A model generated the notes under the pieces. It saw only the letters and a program-made list of their open reading frames with translations. It had not been told where the DNA came from and searched no databases. Both the position numbers and the translations under genes were made by a program. Of a stretch of 64,000 bases of DNA, positions 33,823-42,956 are shown piece by piece; the stretch's first letter is position 1, and each line of letters starts with the position of its first letter. This DNA comes from JAJFJD01 sp965228975 (lineage in GTDB: Bacteria > Pseudomonadota > Alphaproteobacteria > UBA8366), in assembly GCA_965228975.1 (NCBI GenBank), contig OZ245851.1, positions 3,844,001 to 3,908,000 on the forward strand. Direction: 5' to 3'.

Positions 33823-34914
33823 ATGAATAAACTTCCAAATAATCAAATTCTCGCGGGCGACTGCATCGAAATATTGGAGAGTTTGCCCGAGGAATCCGTG
33901 GATATGATCTTTGCGGATCCCCCGTATAACCTCCAGCTTGCCGGCGAATTACATCGGCCCAACAACAGCCGGGTCGACGGCGTCGAGGAAGCCTGGGACA
34001 AGTTCGACACCTTCGCCGAATACGACGCCTTCACCCGGCGCTGGCTCGCCGCCGCCCGGCGGCTGCTCAAACCAAACGGCACGATCTGGGTGATCGGCAG
34101 CTACCACAACATCTACCGGGTCGGCACGGCGTTGCAGGATCTGGGGTATTGGACCTTGAACGACGTGGTCTGGGTGAAGACCAACCCGATGCCCAACTTC
34201 CGCGGCCGCCGTTTCACCAACGCGCATGAGACGCTGCTGTGGTGCTCGAAGTCGAAGGATTCGCGCTACACCTTCAACTACGACGCGATGAAGGCGCTCA
34301 ACGAAGACCTGCAGATGCGCAGCGACTGGGTCATGCCGCTCTGCACCGGCGGCGAACGCCTAAAGGACGAGGACGGCAACAAGGCGCATCCGACGCAAAA
34401 ACCGGAAGCCTTGCTCTATCGCGCCATCCTGGCGGCGACCAATCCCGGCGACGTGATCCTGGACCCGTTTTTCGGTACCGGCACCACCGGCGCGGTGGCC
34501 AAGAAACTCGGTCGGAAATATGTCGGGATCGAACGCGATGCGGATTACATCGCGGTGGCGGAAAAGCGCTTGGCCGGCATTCCCAACCACATCGACATGC
34601 AGTTGATCGAGACGCCGTCGAAGCGCAAGCAGCCGCGCATCCCCTTCGGCACCTTGGTCGAACGCGGCATGCTGTCGGCGGGCGACGTACTGGTCAGCCC
34701 ATGCAAGCGCTGGACGGCGAAGGTCCGCGCCGACGGCACGATCATCTCGTCCGAGTTCCGCGGCTCTATCCATCAGGTGGGTGCGGCGGTGCAGAACGCG
34801 CCGAGCTGCAACGGCTGGACCTTCTGGTGCATGGACGTCGAGGGCCGCCCGGTCCCGATCGACATGCTGCGCCAGAAACTGCGCGCCGAACGCGAACAGC
34901 CCAACGCGACGTGA
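33823..34914 (+). CDS. ccrM: CcrM-type GANTC adenine DNA methyltransferase
   Basis: CcrM methylates the adenine of GANTC and couples methylation state to the cell cycle in alphaproteobacteria. From the ATG at 33823 the protein has 363 residues, close to the ~358 of Caulobacter CcrM. Motif IV DPPYNLQL, the SAM-binding DPFFGTGTTG (motif I) and HPTQKPEALL are in the order of a beta-class enzyme, and a C-terminal ~90-residue RAMA-like domain (FGTLVERGMLSAGD) is present. A 24-codon upstream extension from 33751 is possible but starts before the predicted transcript start. mutY lies 4 nt away, converging, an arrangement seen in other alphaproteobacteria. Confidence 0.93.
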   Translation: MNKLPNNQILAGDCIEILESLPEESVDMIFADPPYNLQLAGELHRPNNSRVDGVEEAWDKFDTFAEYDAFTRRWLAAARRLLKPNGTIWVIGSYHNIYRVGTALQDLGYWTLNDVVWVKTNPMPNFRGRRFTNAHETLLWCSKSKDSRYTFNYDAMKALNEDLQMRSDWVMPLCTGGERLKDEDGNKAHPTQKPEALLYRAILAATNPGDVILDPFFGTGTTGAVAKKLGRKYVGIERDADYIAVAEKRLAGIPNHIDMQLIETPSKRKQPRIPFGTLVERGMLSAGDVLVSPCKRWTAKVRADGTIISSEFRGSIHQVGAAVQNAPSCNGWTFWCMDVEGRPVPIDMLRQKLRAEREQPNAT

Positions 34915-34918
34915 CCGG

Positions 34919-35992
34919 TCACGCGCGGCCAAGCGCGTGGCGCACGACCTTCTTCATAACGGTCGGCAGCGCATAGTCGCCGAAGGCGTCCGGCAGCACC
35001 CAAACGCAGTCTTCCGGCGGATCGGCGTCGACCTGCGCCGACGTCACCGTCAATTCCAGATGAAAATGCGTGAATGTATGGCGGACGAGCCCGGGCAGTT
35101 CCGTGATTTCGGACAGCGCAACCGGCGACTCCCCGGCAGCAGCGGGGCCGTCCGCGACCGGCCCTTCGCGCCACTCGCTCGACGGGATCTCCATCATGCC
35201 GCCGAGCAGGCCGCGTTCCGGACGGCGGCGCAACAGCACCGCACCGTCCGGTCGAACCAGCCAGAAAATGACGCCGCGCCGCGTGGGCTTGTCGGCCTTC
35301 GGTTTCTTGCGCGGCAAGGTTTCCGCGATATCGCGGCCGTCGCAGTCGTCGATCAAGGGGCAGAGAATGCATTTCGGCGACTTGGGAATGCAGACCGTCG
35401 CCCCCAGATCCATCACCGCCTGCGCATAGTCGCCGGCCCGGCCGTCCGGGGTGTGCCCATCCGCAAGGTCGTAAAGCCGGGGCTTGCAATCCGGCAGCGG
35501 GTCCGTCACCCGGTGAAGCCGCGCCATGACCCGCTCCACATTGCCGTCGACCACGACCGCGCGTCGGCCGAACGCGATCGCCGCGATCGCCGCCGCCGTG
35601 TAGCGCCCGATCCCCGGCAGTTCGAGCAAGGCGTCTTCCCGGTCCGGGAACCGCCCGCCATGCTTGCCGACGACGACCGTGGCGCATTTGTGCAGATTGC
35701 GCGCCCGCGCGTAGTAACCGAGCCCCTGCCAAGCGTGCAGCACGTCGTCCAAATCGGCCGCCGCCAGGTCTTCGATCCGCGGCCAGCGGCCGAGGAATTT
35801 CTCGAAATATCCGCCGACCGTCGCCACCGTCGTCTGCTGCAACATGATCTCGCTCAGCCAGACATGATATGGGTCGGCGACGGCGCCGGGCAGCGCGCGC
35901 CATGGCATCCGCCGCCGGTGGCGGTCGTACCAATCGAGTAGCCGCCGGGAAAGATCGCCGGACGACGGCGAGGGACTGACGGTTTGCTTCAT
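34919..35992 (-). CDS. mutY: A/G-specific adenine glycosylase
   Basis: MutY removes adenine mispaired with 8-oxoguanine. The 357-residue protein has the helix-hairpin-helix LPGIGRYTAAAIAAIAFG with the catalytic Asp in VVDGNVERVMARL, the catalytic Glu in SEIMLQQTTV, and the [4Fe-4S] loop CIPKSPKCILCPLIDDC (C-x6-C-x2-C-x5-C). The C-terminal NUDIX-like domain (from ~230) reads out 8-oxoG. The start is the ATG at 35992 (MKQTVSPSPSSG); upstream codons overlap the opposite-strand DciA-like gene. Divergent from that gene, convergent with ccrM. Confidence 0.95.
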   Translation of the reverse strand: MKQTVSPSPSSGDLSRRLLDWYDRHRRRMPWRALPGAVADPYHVWLSEIMLQQTTVATVGGYFEKFLGRWPRIEDLAAADLDDVLHAWQGLGYYARARNLHKCATVVVGKHGGRFPDREDALLELPGIGRYTAAAIAAIAFGRRAVVVDGNVERVMARLHRVTDPLPDCKPRLYDLADGHTPDGRAGDYAQAVMDLGATVCIPKSPKCILCPLIDDCDGRDIAETLPRKKPKADKPTRRGVIFWLVRPDGAVLLRRRPERGLLGGMMEIPSSEWREGPVADGPAAAGESPVALSEITELPGLVRHTFTHFHLELTVTSAQVDADPPEDCVWVLPDAFGDYALPTVMKKVVRHALGRA

Positions 35993-36042
35993 GCGCGTTA
36001 CTATAAACGACGGAACACGACGCACTAGGAACAAGGACAGGC

Positions 36043-36576
36043 ATGGCGCGCAATCCCGCCAAGAAAGGAAAGGACGCCCCCCGGCCCGGCAAGATGCGGC
36101 CGGTCGGCGCATTGATGCATGGCCTGACAAAACGCGCGCTCGGCAAACACGGTTTCTCGTCCGCCGCCTTGATCGAGGAATGGGACAGCGTCATTGGCCC
36201 CGAACTGGCGGCGACCTGCCAGCCGGTGAAACTCAGCTTCCCGCCCCGCGAACGCGACGGCGGGACGCTCCATATCCGCGCCGACAGCGGCACCGCGCTG
36301 GAGCTGCAGCATTTGGAACCGCAGATCATCCAACGGGTGAACGCCTTTCTCGGATACGCGGCCGTCGCCCGCCTCACCTATATCCAGGCACCGCTCATCC
36401 AGCGGCAAATGGACGCACGGCGGCCCAGGAAAACACCGCCGAATCCGGCAGTTGCGCCCTCCCTACCCGCTGCCACGGCGGAAGCGATCGCCGCCGTCGA
36501 AGACCCGAAACTCCGCGCCAGCCTTGAGCGGCTGGGCGCCGCGGTCCGGCAATCCGAATCACGTGATAAAAAGTAG
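36043..36576 (+). CDS. DciA-like (DUF721) protein
   Basis: A 177-residue DUF721-domain protein. DciA-family members load the replicative helicase DnaB in bacteria that lack DnaC/DnaI. The domain spans ~25-120 (FSSAALIEEWDSVIGPELAATCQPVKL, GTLHIRADSGTALELQHLEPQIIQRVN); the N-terminus is basic, and the C-terminal ~55 residues are Ala/Pro/Arg-rich. It is 50 nt from mutY, divergent. In Caulobacter-type genomes this gene sits near the dsbA/smc block, as here. Confidence 0.82.
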   Translation: MARNPAKKGKDAPRPGKMRPVGALMHGLTKRALGKHGFSSAALIEEWDSVIGPELAATCQPVKLSFPPRERDGGTLHIRADSGTALELQHLEPQIIQRVNAFLGYAAVARLTYIQAPLIQRQMDARRPRKTPPNPAVAPSLPAATAEAIAAVEDPKLRASLERLGAAVRQSESRDKK

Positions 36577-36644
36577 CCCGATCCAGGAATAAATTCCCGA
36601 CTTTCCGTTGACGCGGATGTGATGATTGGGTCACGGCCTTCGCC

Positions 36645-36674
36645 TTGAAGGCGCCGCATTGCTACTTCTATACT
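36645..36674 (+). promoter_or_regulatory. Candidate promoter for the DsbA-like/smc genes
   Basis: TTGAAG (36645-36650), 18 nt, TATACT (36669-36674; 5/6), about 32 nt before the GTG at 36707. Confidence 0.45.
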
Positions 36675-36706
36675 CCGCGCGAATTGAACATTTTTGGGAG
36701 TGTCAG

Positions 36707-37306
36707 GTGAAGCTATTCGCTGTGTTCTTGGGTGCCATTGCGCTGTTGTTTTCGGCTTGCGCAGAGGCCGAACCCTTGCCGACAGAACAAGCCCTCAAAG
36801 AGCGCGTGCTCGGCGACCCGAATGCGCCCGTCACGATGATCGAATACTCCTCGCTGGGGTGTCCGCATTGTGCCAGTTTTCACGCTAACACACTGCCAAA
36901 AATCAAGAAAAACTACATCGACACCGGCAAGGTGAAGCTTGTCATGCGGGACTTCCCGCTCGGTGGCGCGGCCTACGCGGCGGCGATGATGGCGCGCTGC
37001 GCACCGCCCGACCGGTATTTCCAATTCATCGAGGTTCTGTTCCAGAATCAGCAAAGCTGGAGCCAGAGCCAACAACCCGGCGCGGCCCTCGCCCGCATCG
37101 GAAAACTCGGCGGCATGAGCCAGAAGGATTTCGAAGCCTGCACCAGCAACGAGGAACTTTTTCAGGGAATCCGAAAAGTGCAGCTTGAAGGTCAGGAGAA
37201 ACATGGGGTAAACGCAACTCCGACCTTTGTGATCAATGGCCAGAAGATTTCCGGGGCGCAGCCTTACGAAGTTTTCGAGGAAGCCTTCAAGAAAGCCATG
37301 CCGTAA
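36707..37306 (+). CDS. DsbA-family thiol-disulfide protein
   Basis: A 199-residue envelope thioredoxin-fold protein. The GTG at 36707 follows GGGAG and begins a signal peptide (VKLFAVFLGAIALLFSACAEAEP), with possible lipidation at the SAC cysteine. The active site is CPHC in SSLGCPHCASFH; the DsbA-type helical insert lies in the middle and the cis-Pro is in NATPTFVING. Length and PHC motif fit DsbA/BdbD-type oxidases. It lies 53 nt before smc, a common neighbour pair in Rhodospirillales; no functional link to Smc is known. Confidence 0.88.
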   Translation: MKLFAVFLGAIALLFSACAEAEPLPTEQALKERVLGDPNAPVTMIEYSSLGCPHCASFHANTLPKIKKNYIDTGKVKLVMRDFPLGGAAYAAAMMARCAPPDRYFQFIEVLFQNQQSWSQSQQPGAALARIGKLGGMSQKDFEACTSNEELFQGIRKVQLEGQEKHGVNATPTFVINGQKISGAQPYEVFEEAFKKAMP

Positions 37307-37359
37307 GGGTCGATTTTCTGCGGCGATCGTGCCGCACGATGTAGTTGACCGGACCGCCA

Positions 37360-40300
37360 GTGCACTTTTCCAAAGTCCGACTCACCGGGTTCAAATCCTT
37401 CGTCGAACCCACCGAGGTGACAATCGAACCGGGCATGACCGGTGTCGTCGGGCCGAACGGCTGCGGGAAATCAAACGTCGTCGAAGCCTTGCGCTGGGTT
37501 ATGGGCGAAACCTCGGCGAAGCAGATGCGCGGCGGCGAGATGGACGACGTCATCTTCGGCGGCACGGCCAACCGTCCGGCGCGGAACATCGCCGAGGTCA
37601 TCCTTCATCTCGATAACAGCGACCGGGACGCGCCGGCGCAATACAACGACAGCGAAGAGATCGAGATTTCCCGCCGCATCGAGCGCGGGTCGGGCTCGAC
37701 CTACCGTATCAACGGCCGCGAAGTGCGCGCCCGCGACGTCCAGCTTCTGTTCGCGGACTTGGCGACCGGCGCCCATTCGACCGCCATGGTCAGCCAGGGA
37801 CGAATCGGCGCGCTGATCGGCGCCAAGCCGACGGAACGCCGGACCCTGCTCGAAGAGGCCGCCGGTATCAAAGGCCTGCATTCACGACGGCATGAAGCCG
37901 AACTGCGGCTGCGCGCCGCCGAAACCAATCTGGAACGGCTCGACGACGTGATCGGGGCGCTGGAAGGACAGTATCAGGGACTCCAGCGGCAGGCCCGGCA
38001 GGCAACGCGCTACCGCAAGGTCTCCGAGGAGCTGCGCCAGTTCGAGGCGATCCAGCTCCACGTCCGCTGGACGACCGCGACGGAGGCCAAGAATGCCGCC
38101 GTCGAGCAGCTCAAGGCGAGCGACGCGACAGTGACGCAGCTCACGGCCGGCGCAAGCGCCATGGCGACGCAACAAAGCGAGGCGGCCGCCGCGATGCAGG
38201 GTCTCCGGGACGCGGAAGCGACCGCCGCCGCCGAGCTGCAACGCCTGATCATGGCCCGCCGTGAACTGGAGAGCGAAGAGGGACGCGTCCAGGAAGGAAT
38301 CAACCAGACCGACCAGCAACTCGAACAAATCTCGGCCGATATCGAGCGCGAACGCACGCTCGCCAACGATGCCCGGCAAGCGCTCGGCCAGCTTGAGACG
38401 GAAAAGACCGCCATCGCAACGGCCAGCGACGGCGAAGTGGACGCCCAGGCCGAAGCGCGGGAACATCTCGAAACGGCGCAAACCAACCTGCGCGCGCGGG
38501 AAGAGGAACTGAGCGCCCTCACCGAAGCGGTGGCGAAGGCGGAGGCACAGGCCGGCGCCCTCACCCGGCAGCATGTGGAACTACAGCAGCGGATGGCGCG
38601 GCTGCAATCGCGCCTCAACGACATCGGCGTCGAACGCGACAAGCTCACCGCCGAAATCGATCAGGACATGGCGCTGCAAACCGCCGAGCGGGAAATCGCC
38701 ACGACGGAAGCCGCCGTCGAGGCCGCACGCCGGGACATGGCGACCGCCGAACAGGCCCGCAGCGAAGCGGCCGACGCCGAGACCGCGGCCCGCACCGCCG
38801 CGCAAACCGCCGACTCGGAGCGGTCGAAACTGGCGGCCGAGGAACAGGCGCTCGCCGACGTACTTCAGACCAACGAAGCCGATCTGTTCCCACCGCTGAT
38901 CGACGCGCTGCAGGTCGAGACCGGATACGAATCGGCGCTGGGCGCGGCGCTCGGCGAGGACCTGACCGCCCCGATCGACACGGCCGCCGAGATACACTGG
39001 GCCATGCGGCGGGGCGACGGCTCGCCGCCGGCATTGCCCGGTTCCGTGACGCCGTTATCGCGTTTCGTGACCGGCCCCGATGTCCTGGCGCGGCGACTCG
39101 CCTTCATCGGCGTGATCGACGACGCGTCGCAAGGCGAGGCCCTCGCCGATTCCTTGCGGCCTGGGCAACGGCTCGTCTCGCGGGACGGCGCTTTGTGGCG
39201 CTGGGACGGCTTCACGATCAAGGCCGGCGCCCCGACGGCGGCGGCGAAACGGCTGCAGCAACGGAACCGGCTGGCGGAAATCCAATCGCAACTCATCACC
39301 GCAAGTTCAGAGGCCGAACGCGCGGCCAACCGACTGCGAGAAATCGAAAGTGCGACGCAAAGCGCGGCGGCCGCGGAAAAACGCGTCCGGCAGGTCCTGG
39401 AAGAAGCCTACGGACGGCTGAACGCAGCCCGCGAGAAACACGCCGCCGCGGCCAGCGCCGCCGCGGGAACCAAGTCCCGGGTCGCGACGCTGACGGAGAA
39501 CGCGGATCAGCACGCCAACGACCTGCAGGAAGCGGAGCAGGAGTTCCGTACCATCGAGGCGGCGATCTCGGCGCTCGAGGATCCGATGGAAACACGCCAG
39601 CGGATCGAGACGCTACGCGGCGAAATTACCGAATTGAGGCGTGTGGAGGCGGAATGCCGCGGCGCCCATGACCTTCTGATGCGCGAGGTCGAGGACCGCC
39701 GACGCCGGCTGGCCGCCATCGATCAGGACCGCATCACCTGGCAACAACGCGCGGACGGCGCCGCGGAACGGCTGGCCCATCTCACGGAACGCCGTGACGC
39801 CGCACAGCAGCGGCGCACGCAATTGGGCGAGCGCCCTGCCGAAATTCAGACTCAGCGCACGGCGCTGCTCGACACCATCAACGTGTCCGAGCAAAACCGG
39901 AACGCGGCAGCCGACCGGCTGACGCAAGGCGAGGCGGCGTTGGAACAGGCCGACAGCGGCCTGCGCAAAGCCGAAGCCGCCCTCGCCGAGGCGCGCGAGA
40001 ACCGCGTGCGCAACGAGGCGCAGGTCGAACAAGCCGAGATCGAATGCCGTGCGGTCATCGAACGTATTTCCGAACGCCTAAATTGCCGGCCGGAGAATGT
40101 ACTGCGGGAGGCGCAAATCGAGGCGGACGGCGACCTTCCGGCCCTGGACGAGGTCGAGGCGAAGATCGAACGCCTGACGCGTCAGCGCGACGCAATGGGA
40201 CCGGTCAATCTGCGGGCCGAGGCCGAGCTGACCGAGCTGGAAGAGCAGATCACCACGATGCAGTCGGAGCGCGAAGACCTGATCGCCGCCATCGCCCGCC

Positions 40301-40821
40301 TGCGGCAAGGCATCGCCTCGCTGAATCGCGAGGGCCGAGAACGCCTGCTCGCGGCCTTCGAGACGGTCAACAAGCATTTCCAAGACCTTTTCGTGCGGCT
40401 GTTCGGCGGCGGCCGCGCGCATCTGCGGCTGACCGAGGCGGACGATCCGTTGGACGCCGGCCTGGAGATCATGGCGAGCCCGCCGGGGAAGAAACTGCAG
40501 ATCATGTCGCTGCTGTCCGGCGGCGAGCAGGCACTAACCGCACTATCCCTGCTATTTGCCGTGTTCCTGACCAATCCGGCGCCGATCTGCGTGCTCGACG
40601 AGGTCGACGCGCCGCTGGACGACGCGAATGTGGACCGGTTTTGCACCCTGCTCGACCAAATCGCCCATAGCGGCGATACCCGCTTCCTGTGTGTGACACA
40701 TCACCGCATGACGATGGCCCGGATGGACAGGCTCTACGGCGTGACCATGGGCGAGCGCGGCGTCAGCCAGCTTGTGTCCGTCGATCTGCGGCGCGCCGAG
40801 GAACTGCGCGATTCGGCATAA
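37360..40821 (+). CDS. smc: Chromosome segregation protein Smc
   Basis: Smc is the ring-forming ATPase that compacts and organizes the chromosome with ScpAB. From the GTG at 37360 it has 1153 residues. N-terminal ATPase half: LTGFKSFVEP and Walker A GPNGCGKSN. Two long coiled coils flank a hinge near ~510-620 (LFPPLIDALQVETGYESALGAAL). The C-terminal half has the signature LLSGGEQALTALSLLFAVF and Walker B CVLDEVDAPLDD. The GTG yields VHFSKVRLTGFKSF, the usual Smc start; a TTG at 37345 would add five residues. Glu/Gln/Ala-rich coils give it the high Arg/Ala content seen. scpA/scpB are not in the window. Confidence 0.96.
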   Translation: MHFSKVRLTGFKSFVEPTEVTIEPGMTGVVGPNGCGKSNVVEALRWVMGETSAKQMRGGEMDDVIFGGTANRPARNIAEVILHLDNSDRDAPAQYNDSEEIEISRRIERGSGSTYRINGREVRARDVQLLFADLATGAHSTAMVSQGRIGALIGAKPTERRTLLEEAAGIKGLHSRRHEAELRLRAAETNLERLDDVIGALEGQYQGLQRQARQATRYRKVSEELRQFEAIQLHVRWTTATEAKNAAVEQLKASDATVTQLTAGASAMATQQSEAAAAMQGLRDAEATAAAELQRLIMARRELESEEGRVQEGINQTDQQLEQISADIERERTLANDARQALGQLETEKTAIATASDGEVDAQAEAREHLETAQTNLRAREEELSALTEAVAKAEAQAGALTRQHVELQQRMARLQSRLNDIGVERDKLTAEIDQDMALQTAEREIATTEAAVEAARRDMATAEQARSEAADAETAARTAAQTADSERSKLAAEEQALADVLQTNEADLFPPLIDALQVETGYESALGAALGEDLTAPIDTAAEIHWAMRRGDGSPPALPGSVTPLSRFVTGPDVLARRLAFIGVIDDASQGEALADSLRPGQRLVSRDGALWRWDGFTIKAGAPTAAAKRLQQRNRLAEIQSQLITASSEAERAANRLREIESATQSAAAAEKRVRQVLEEAYGRLNAAREKHAAAASAAAGTKSRVATLTENADQHANDLQEAEQEFRTIEAAISALEDPMETRQRIETLRGEITELRRVEAECRGAHDLLMREVEDRRRRLAAIDQDRITWQQRADGAAERLAHLTERRDAAQQRRTQLGERPAEIQTQRTALLDTINVSEQNRNAAADRLTQGEAALEQADSGLRKAEAALAEARENRVRNEAQVEQAEIECRAVIERISERLNCRPENVLREAQIEADGDLPALDEVEAKIERLTRQRDAMGPVNLRAEAELTELEEQITTMQSEREDLIAAIARLRQGIASLNREGRERLLAAFETVNKHFQDLFVRLFGGGRAHLRLTEADDPLDAGLEIMASPPGKKLQIMSLLSGGEQALTALSLLFAVFLTNPAPICVLDEVDAPLDDANVDRFCTLLDQIAHSGDTRFLCVTHHRMTMARMDRLYGVTMGERGVSQLVSVDLRRAEELRDSA

Positions 40822-40897
40822 TCGGAGCAATTCTTCCATTCGAAAGCGCGCAAGAAACCGCGCCTTTCATGCCATTTCCGCGCTGCACCATTGCGCC

Positions 40898-40926
40898 TTG
40901 ACAGCCCTTGCCCTGCTCTCTATCGT
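40898..40926 (+). promoter_or_regulatory. Candidate promoter of the F0 ATP synthase operon
   Basis: A perfect TTGACA (40898-40903), exactly 17 nt, then TATCGT (40921-40926), 68 nt before the atpI start. The best sigma-70-like pair in the window. Confidence 0.6.
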
Positions 40927-40993
40927 GCGCGCGATTTCGGGCGCGGGGGCAGTCTATCCATAAGGCGGTCCGCGGGTTCGGGGCGGTGGGGGC

Positions 40994-41365
40994 ATGAAAG
41001 ACAAAGAACCTTCGCCTTCCCTGGATGACCTGGATGCCAAGATTCGCAAGGCACGGCACGATCGATCGGGCCCAGACGAGACCAAAGACCCTAAAACGGT
41101 CAGGTCAGGATTGGGTTTTGGGTTAAAGGTCGGGATCGAGCTGGTTGCGGCGCTGGCGGTCGGGGTCGGGATTGGGCTACTTCTCGATAGGTGGCTGGAT
41201 ACCGCGCCTTTGTTTTTGGTTGTGTTCTTTTTCATGGGAAGCGCAGCCGGGTTCTTGAACGTTTACCGCGCGGTCCGCGGCTATGGTTACGCTGCGGGCT
41301 ATCGCCGGGACAAAAATGACGCCCCTCAGCGGGACGACCCGCCAAACGGGGACAAGGGGAGCTAG
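40994..41365 (+). CDS. atpI: ATP synthase protein I
   Basis: AtpI helps assemble the c-ring. The 123-residue protein has two hydrophobic segments (~47-68 GIELVAALAVGVGIGLLLDRW and ~72-92 FLVVFFFMGSAAGFL) flanked by charged tails, the typical layout. Acidic N-terminal ~40 residues, polar Asp/Arg-rich C-terminus. It is first in the F0 operon, 12 nt before atpB, after a strong promoter candidate. Confidence 0.85.
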   Translation: MKDKEPSPSLDDLDAKIRKARHDRSGPDETKDPKTVRSGLGFGLKVGIELVAALAVGVGIGLLLDRWLDTAPLFLVVFFFMGSAAGFLNVYRAVRGYGYAAGYRRDKNDAPQRDDPPNGDKGS

Positions 41366-41377
41366 TAAGGGCAAAAG

Positions 41378-42124
41378 ATGGCACAGGCAGGCGCCGGCGA
41401 GACCCAAGGTCCCCTCGCTCAATTCATGATTCAGAAGATCATCCCGCTGAAAGTCGGCGGTGTTGACGTGTCGTTTACCAATTCGTCGCTCGCGATGGTG
41501 GCGGCGGTGGTCTTGGTTTCGTTTTTCCTGGTGTTCAGCATGCGCCGCGGCGCGCTGGTGCCGGGACGTTGGCAGATCGTGGCCGAAATGACCTACGAAT
41601 TCATCGCCAACATGATCCGCGACAACGTGGGACAGGAGGGACGGCGGTATTTCCCCTTCATCTTCACGTTGTTCACGTTCGTCCTGGCCGGCAACATCCT
41701 CGGCATGATCCCCTACAGCTTCACCTTCACCAGCCACATCGCCGTTACCTTCGGCTTGGCGATCGTGGTGTTCATCGGGGTGACGCTGATCGGTTTCATC
41801 AAGAACGGCGCCAAGTTTTTCGGATTCTTCCTGCCGCACGGCGTGCCGTGGTTCCTGGCCTGGCTGATCATCCCGATCGAAATCCTCTCCTACCTGTCGC
41901 GCCCCGTGAGCCTGTCGCTCCGGCTGTTCGCGAATATGACGGCGGGCCACACGATGATGAAGGTCTTTGCGGGCTTCATCTTCCTGCTGGGTGCCGCCGG
42001 TGTCGCCCCGCTGGTCATGGTGGTCGCGCTGACAGGACTGGAACTGATCATCGCCTTCCTGCAGGCGTATGTATTCACAATTCTCACTTGCGTGTATCTC
42101 AACGACGCCCTGCACATGCATTGA
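41378..42124 (+). CDS. atpB: F0F1 ATP synthase subunit a
   Basis: Subunit a forms the proton half-channels against the c-ring. The 248-residue protein has about five to six membrane helices. The essential Arg is in SLSLRLFANMTAGH, and polar residues line the last helix (GLELIIAFLQAYVFTILTCVYL). A short N-terminal segment (APLAQFMIQKIIP) precedes the first helix. It lies between atpI and atpE in the I-a-c-b'-b order. Confidence 0.95.
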   Translation: MAQAGAGETQGPLAQFMIQKIIPLKVGGVDVSFTNSSLAMVAAVVLVSFFLVFSMRRGALVPGRWQIVAEMTYEFIANMIRDNVGQEGRRYFPFIFTLFTFVLAGNILGMIPYSFTFTSHIAVTFGLAIVVFIGVTLIGFIKNGAKFFGFFLPHGVPWFLAWLIIPIEILSYLSRPVSLSLRLFANMTAGHTMMKVFAGFIFLLGAAGVAPLVMVVALTGLELIIAFLQAYVFTILTCVYLNDALHMH

Positions 42125-42197
42125 TGCGGGTCGGCTGTCTAGAACACGAAGATCCCAACGTCATACGATTGATCAAAGAGTAGAAAGGACGAAGAAG

Positions 42198-42422
42198 ATG
42201 GAAGTAGAGGCCGCAAAATTGATTGGTGCGGGTCTGGCGGTCATCGGACTCGGCGGTGTTGGTGCCGGTATCGGCAATATCTTTGCCTCGATGATTTCCT
42301 CCGGTGCACGCAACCCGGGCGCTATTCCTCAGGTTCAGCTGTTCATGTGGATCGGCTTCGCGCTGGTTGAAGCTGTCGCGCTGTACGCATTGCTGATCTC
42401 GTTCCTGATCCTGTTCGGCTAA
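42198..42422 (+). CDS. atpE: F0F1 ATP synthase subunit c
   Basis: Subunit c is the proton-carrying ring protein: 74 residues, two helices joined by a polar loop (SSGARNPGA). The proton-binding carboxylate is E58 in FALVEAVALY, as in most alphaproteobacteria. The first helix has the GxGxGxG-like packing LGGVGAGIG. The ATG at 42198 follows AAGGACGAAGAAG, a good ribosome site; upstream in-frame codons overlap atpB's end. Its 3'-gap to b' is 39 nt. Confidence 0.96.
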   Translation: MEVEAAKLIGAGLAVIGLGGVGAGIGNIFASMISSGARNPGAIPQVQLFMWIGFALVEAVALYALLISFLILFG

Positions 42423-42461
42423 GCCGGATTCGGGTAACCGAACCGGCCGGGGAGCGACGCT

Positions 42462-42956
42462 ATGCCTCAACTCGATCCGTCGACATTCGGAACGCAGCTG
42501 TTCTGGCTGTTCCTGACGTTCTCGACGCTGTTCTTCATCGCGTGGAAGATTGCCTTGCCGCGCATGGCGGAGGTGTTGAACGCGCGCCAGGATCGGATCG
42601 ACGGCGATCTGGAAAAGGCGGAAGCGCTGAAATCCGAAGCGGAGGAAGTGCTCGCGTCCTACGAAAAAGCGCTCGCGGACGCCACATCCGAAGCGCAAGG
42701 CCTGCATCACCAGCTTGCCCAGGAATTGGCCGCGGAGCGGACAAAGCAGCAGGAAGCCCTGTCGCAAACGCTGCTCGAGGAAACCCGGGCCGCCGAAGCG
42801 CGAATCGCCGGCGAGAAAAGCGAAGCCGTCGAGAACATCCGTGAGGCGACCCTGAGTGTTGTTCAAAGCGCAGCGCAGCGCTTGATCGGCACGGATGTCG
42901 CCGAACAGGACGCCGACCGGGCCATCCGCGCCGCGCTCGAGGAGAGCCGGACATGA
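42462..42956 (+). CDS. atpF': F0F1 ATP synthase subunit b'
   Basis: The b' half of the peripheral stalk, found as a diverged second b subunit in photosynthetic bacteria and alphaproteobacteria. 164 residues: one N-terminal membrane helix (LFWLFLTFSTLFFIAWKIAL) and a long charged coiled coil (KAEALKSEAEEVLASYEKALADATSEA). PRMAEVLNARQDRIDGDLEKA is the typical segment after the membrane helix. Its stop overlaps the atpF start (ATGA at 42953). Confidence 0.92.
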   Translation: MPQLDPSTFGTQLFWLFLTFSTLFFIAWKIALPRMAEVLNARQDRIDGDLEKAEALKSEAEEVLASYEKALADATSEAQGLHHQLAQELAAERTKQQEALSQTLLEETRAAEARIAGEKSEAVENIREATLSVVQSAAQRLIGTDVAEQDADRAIRAALEESRT

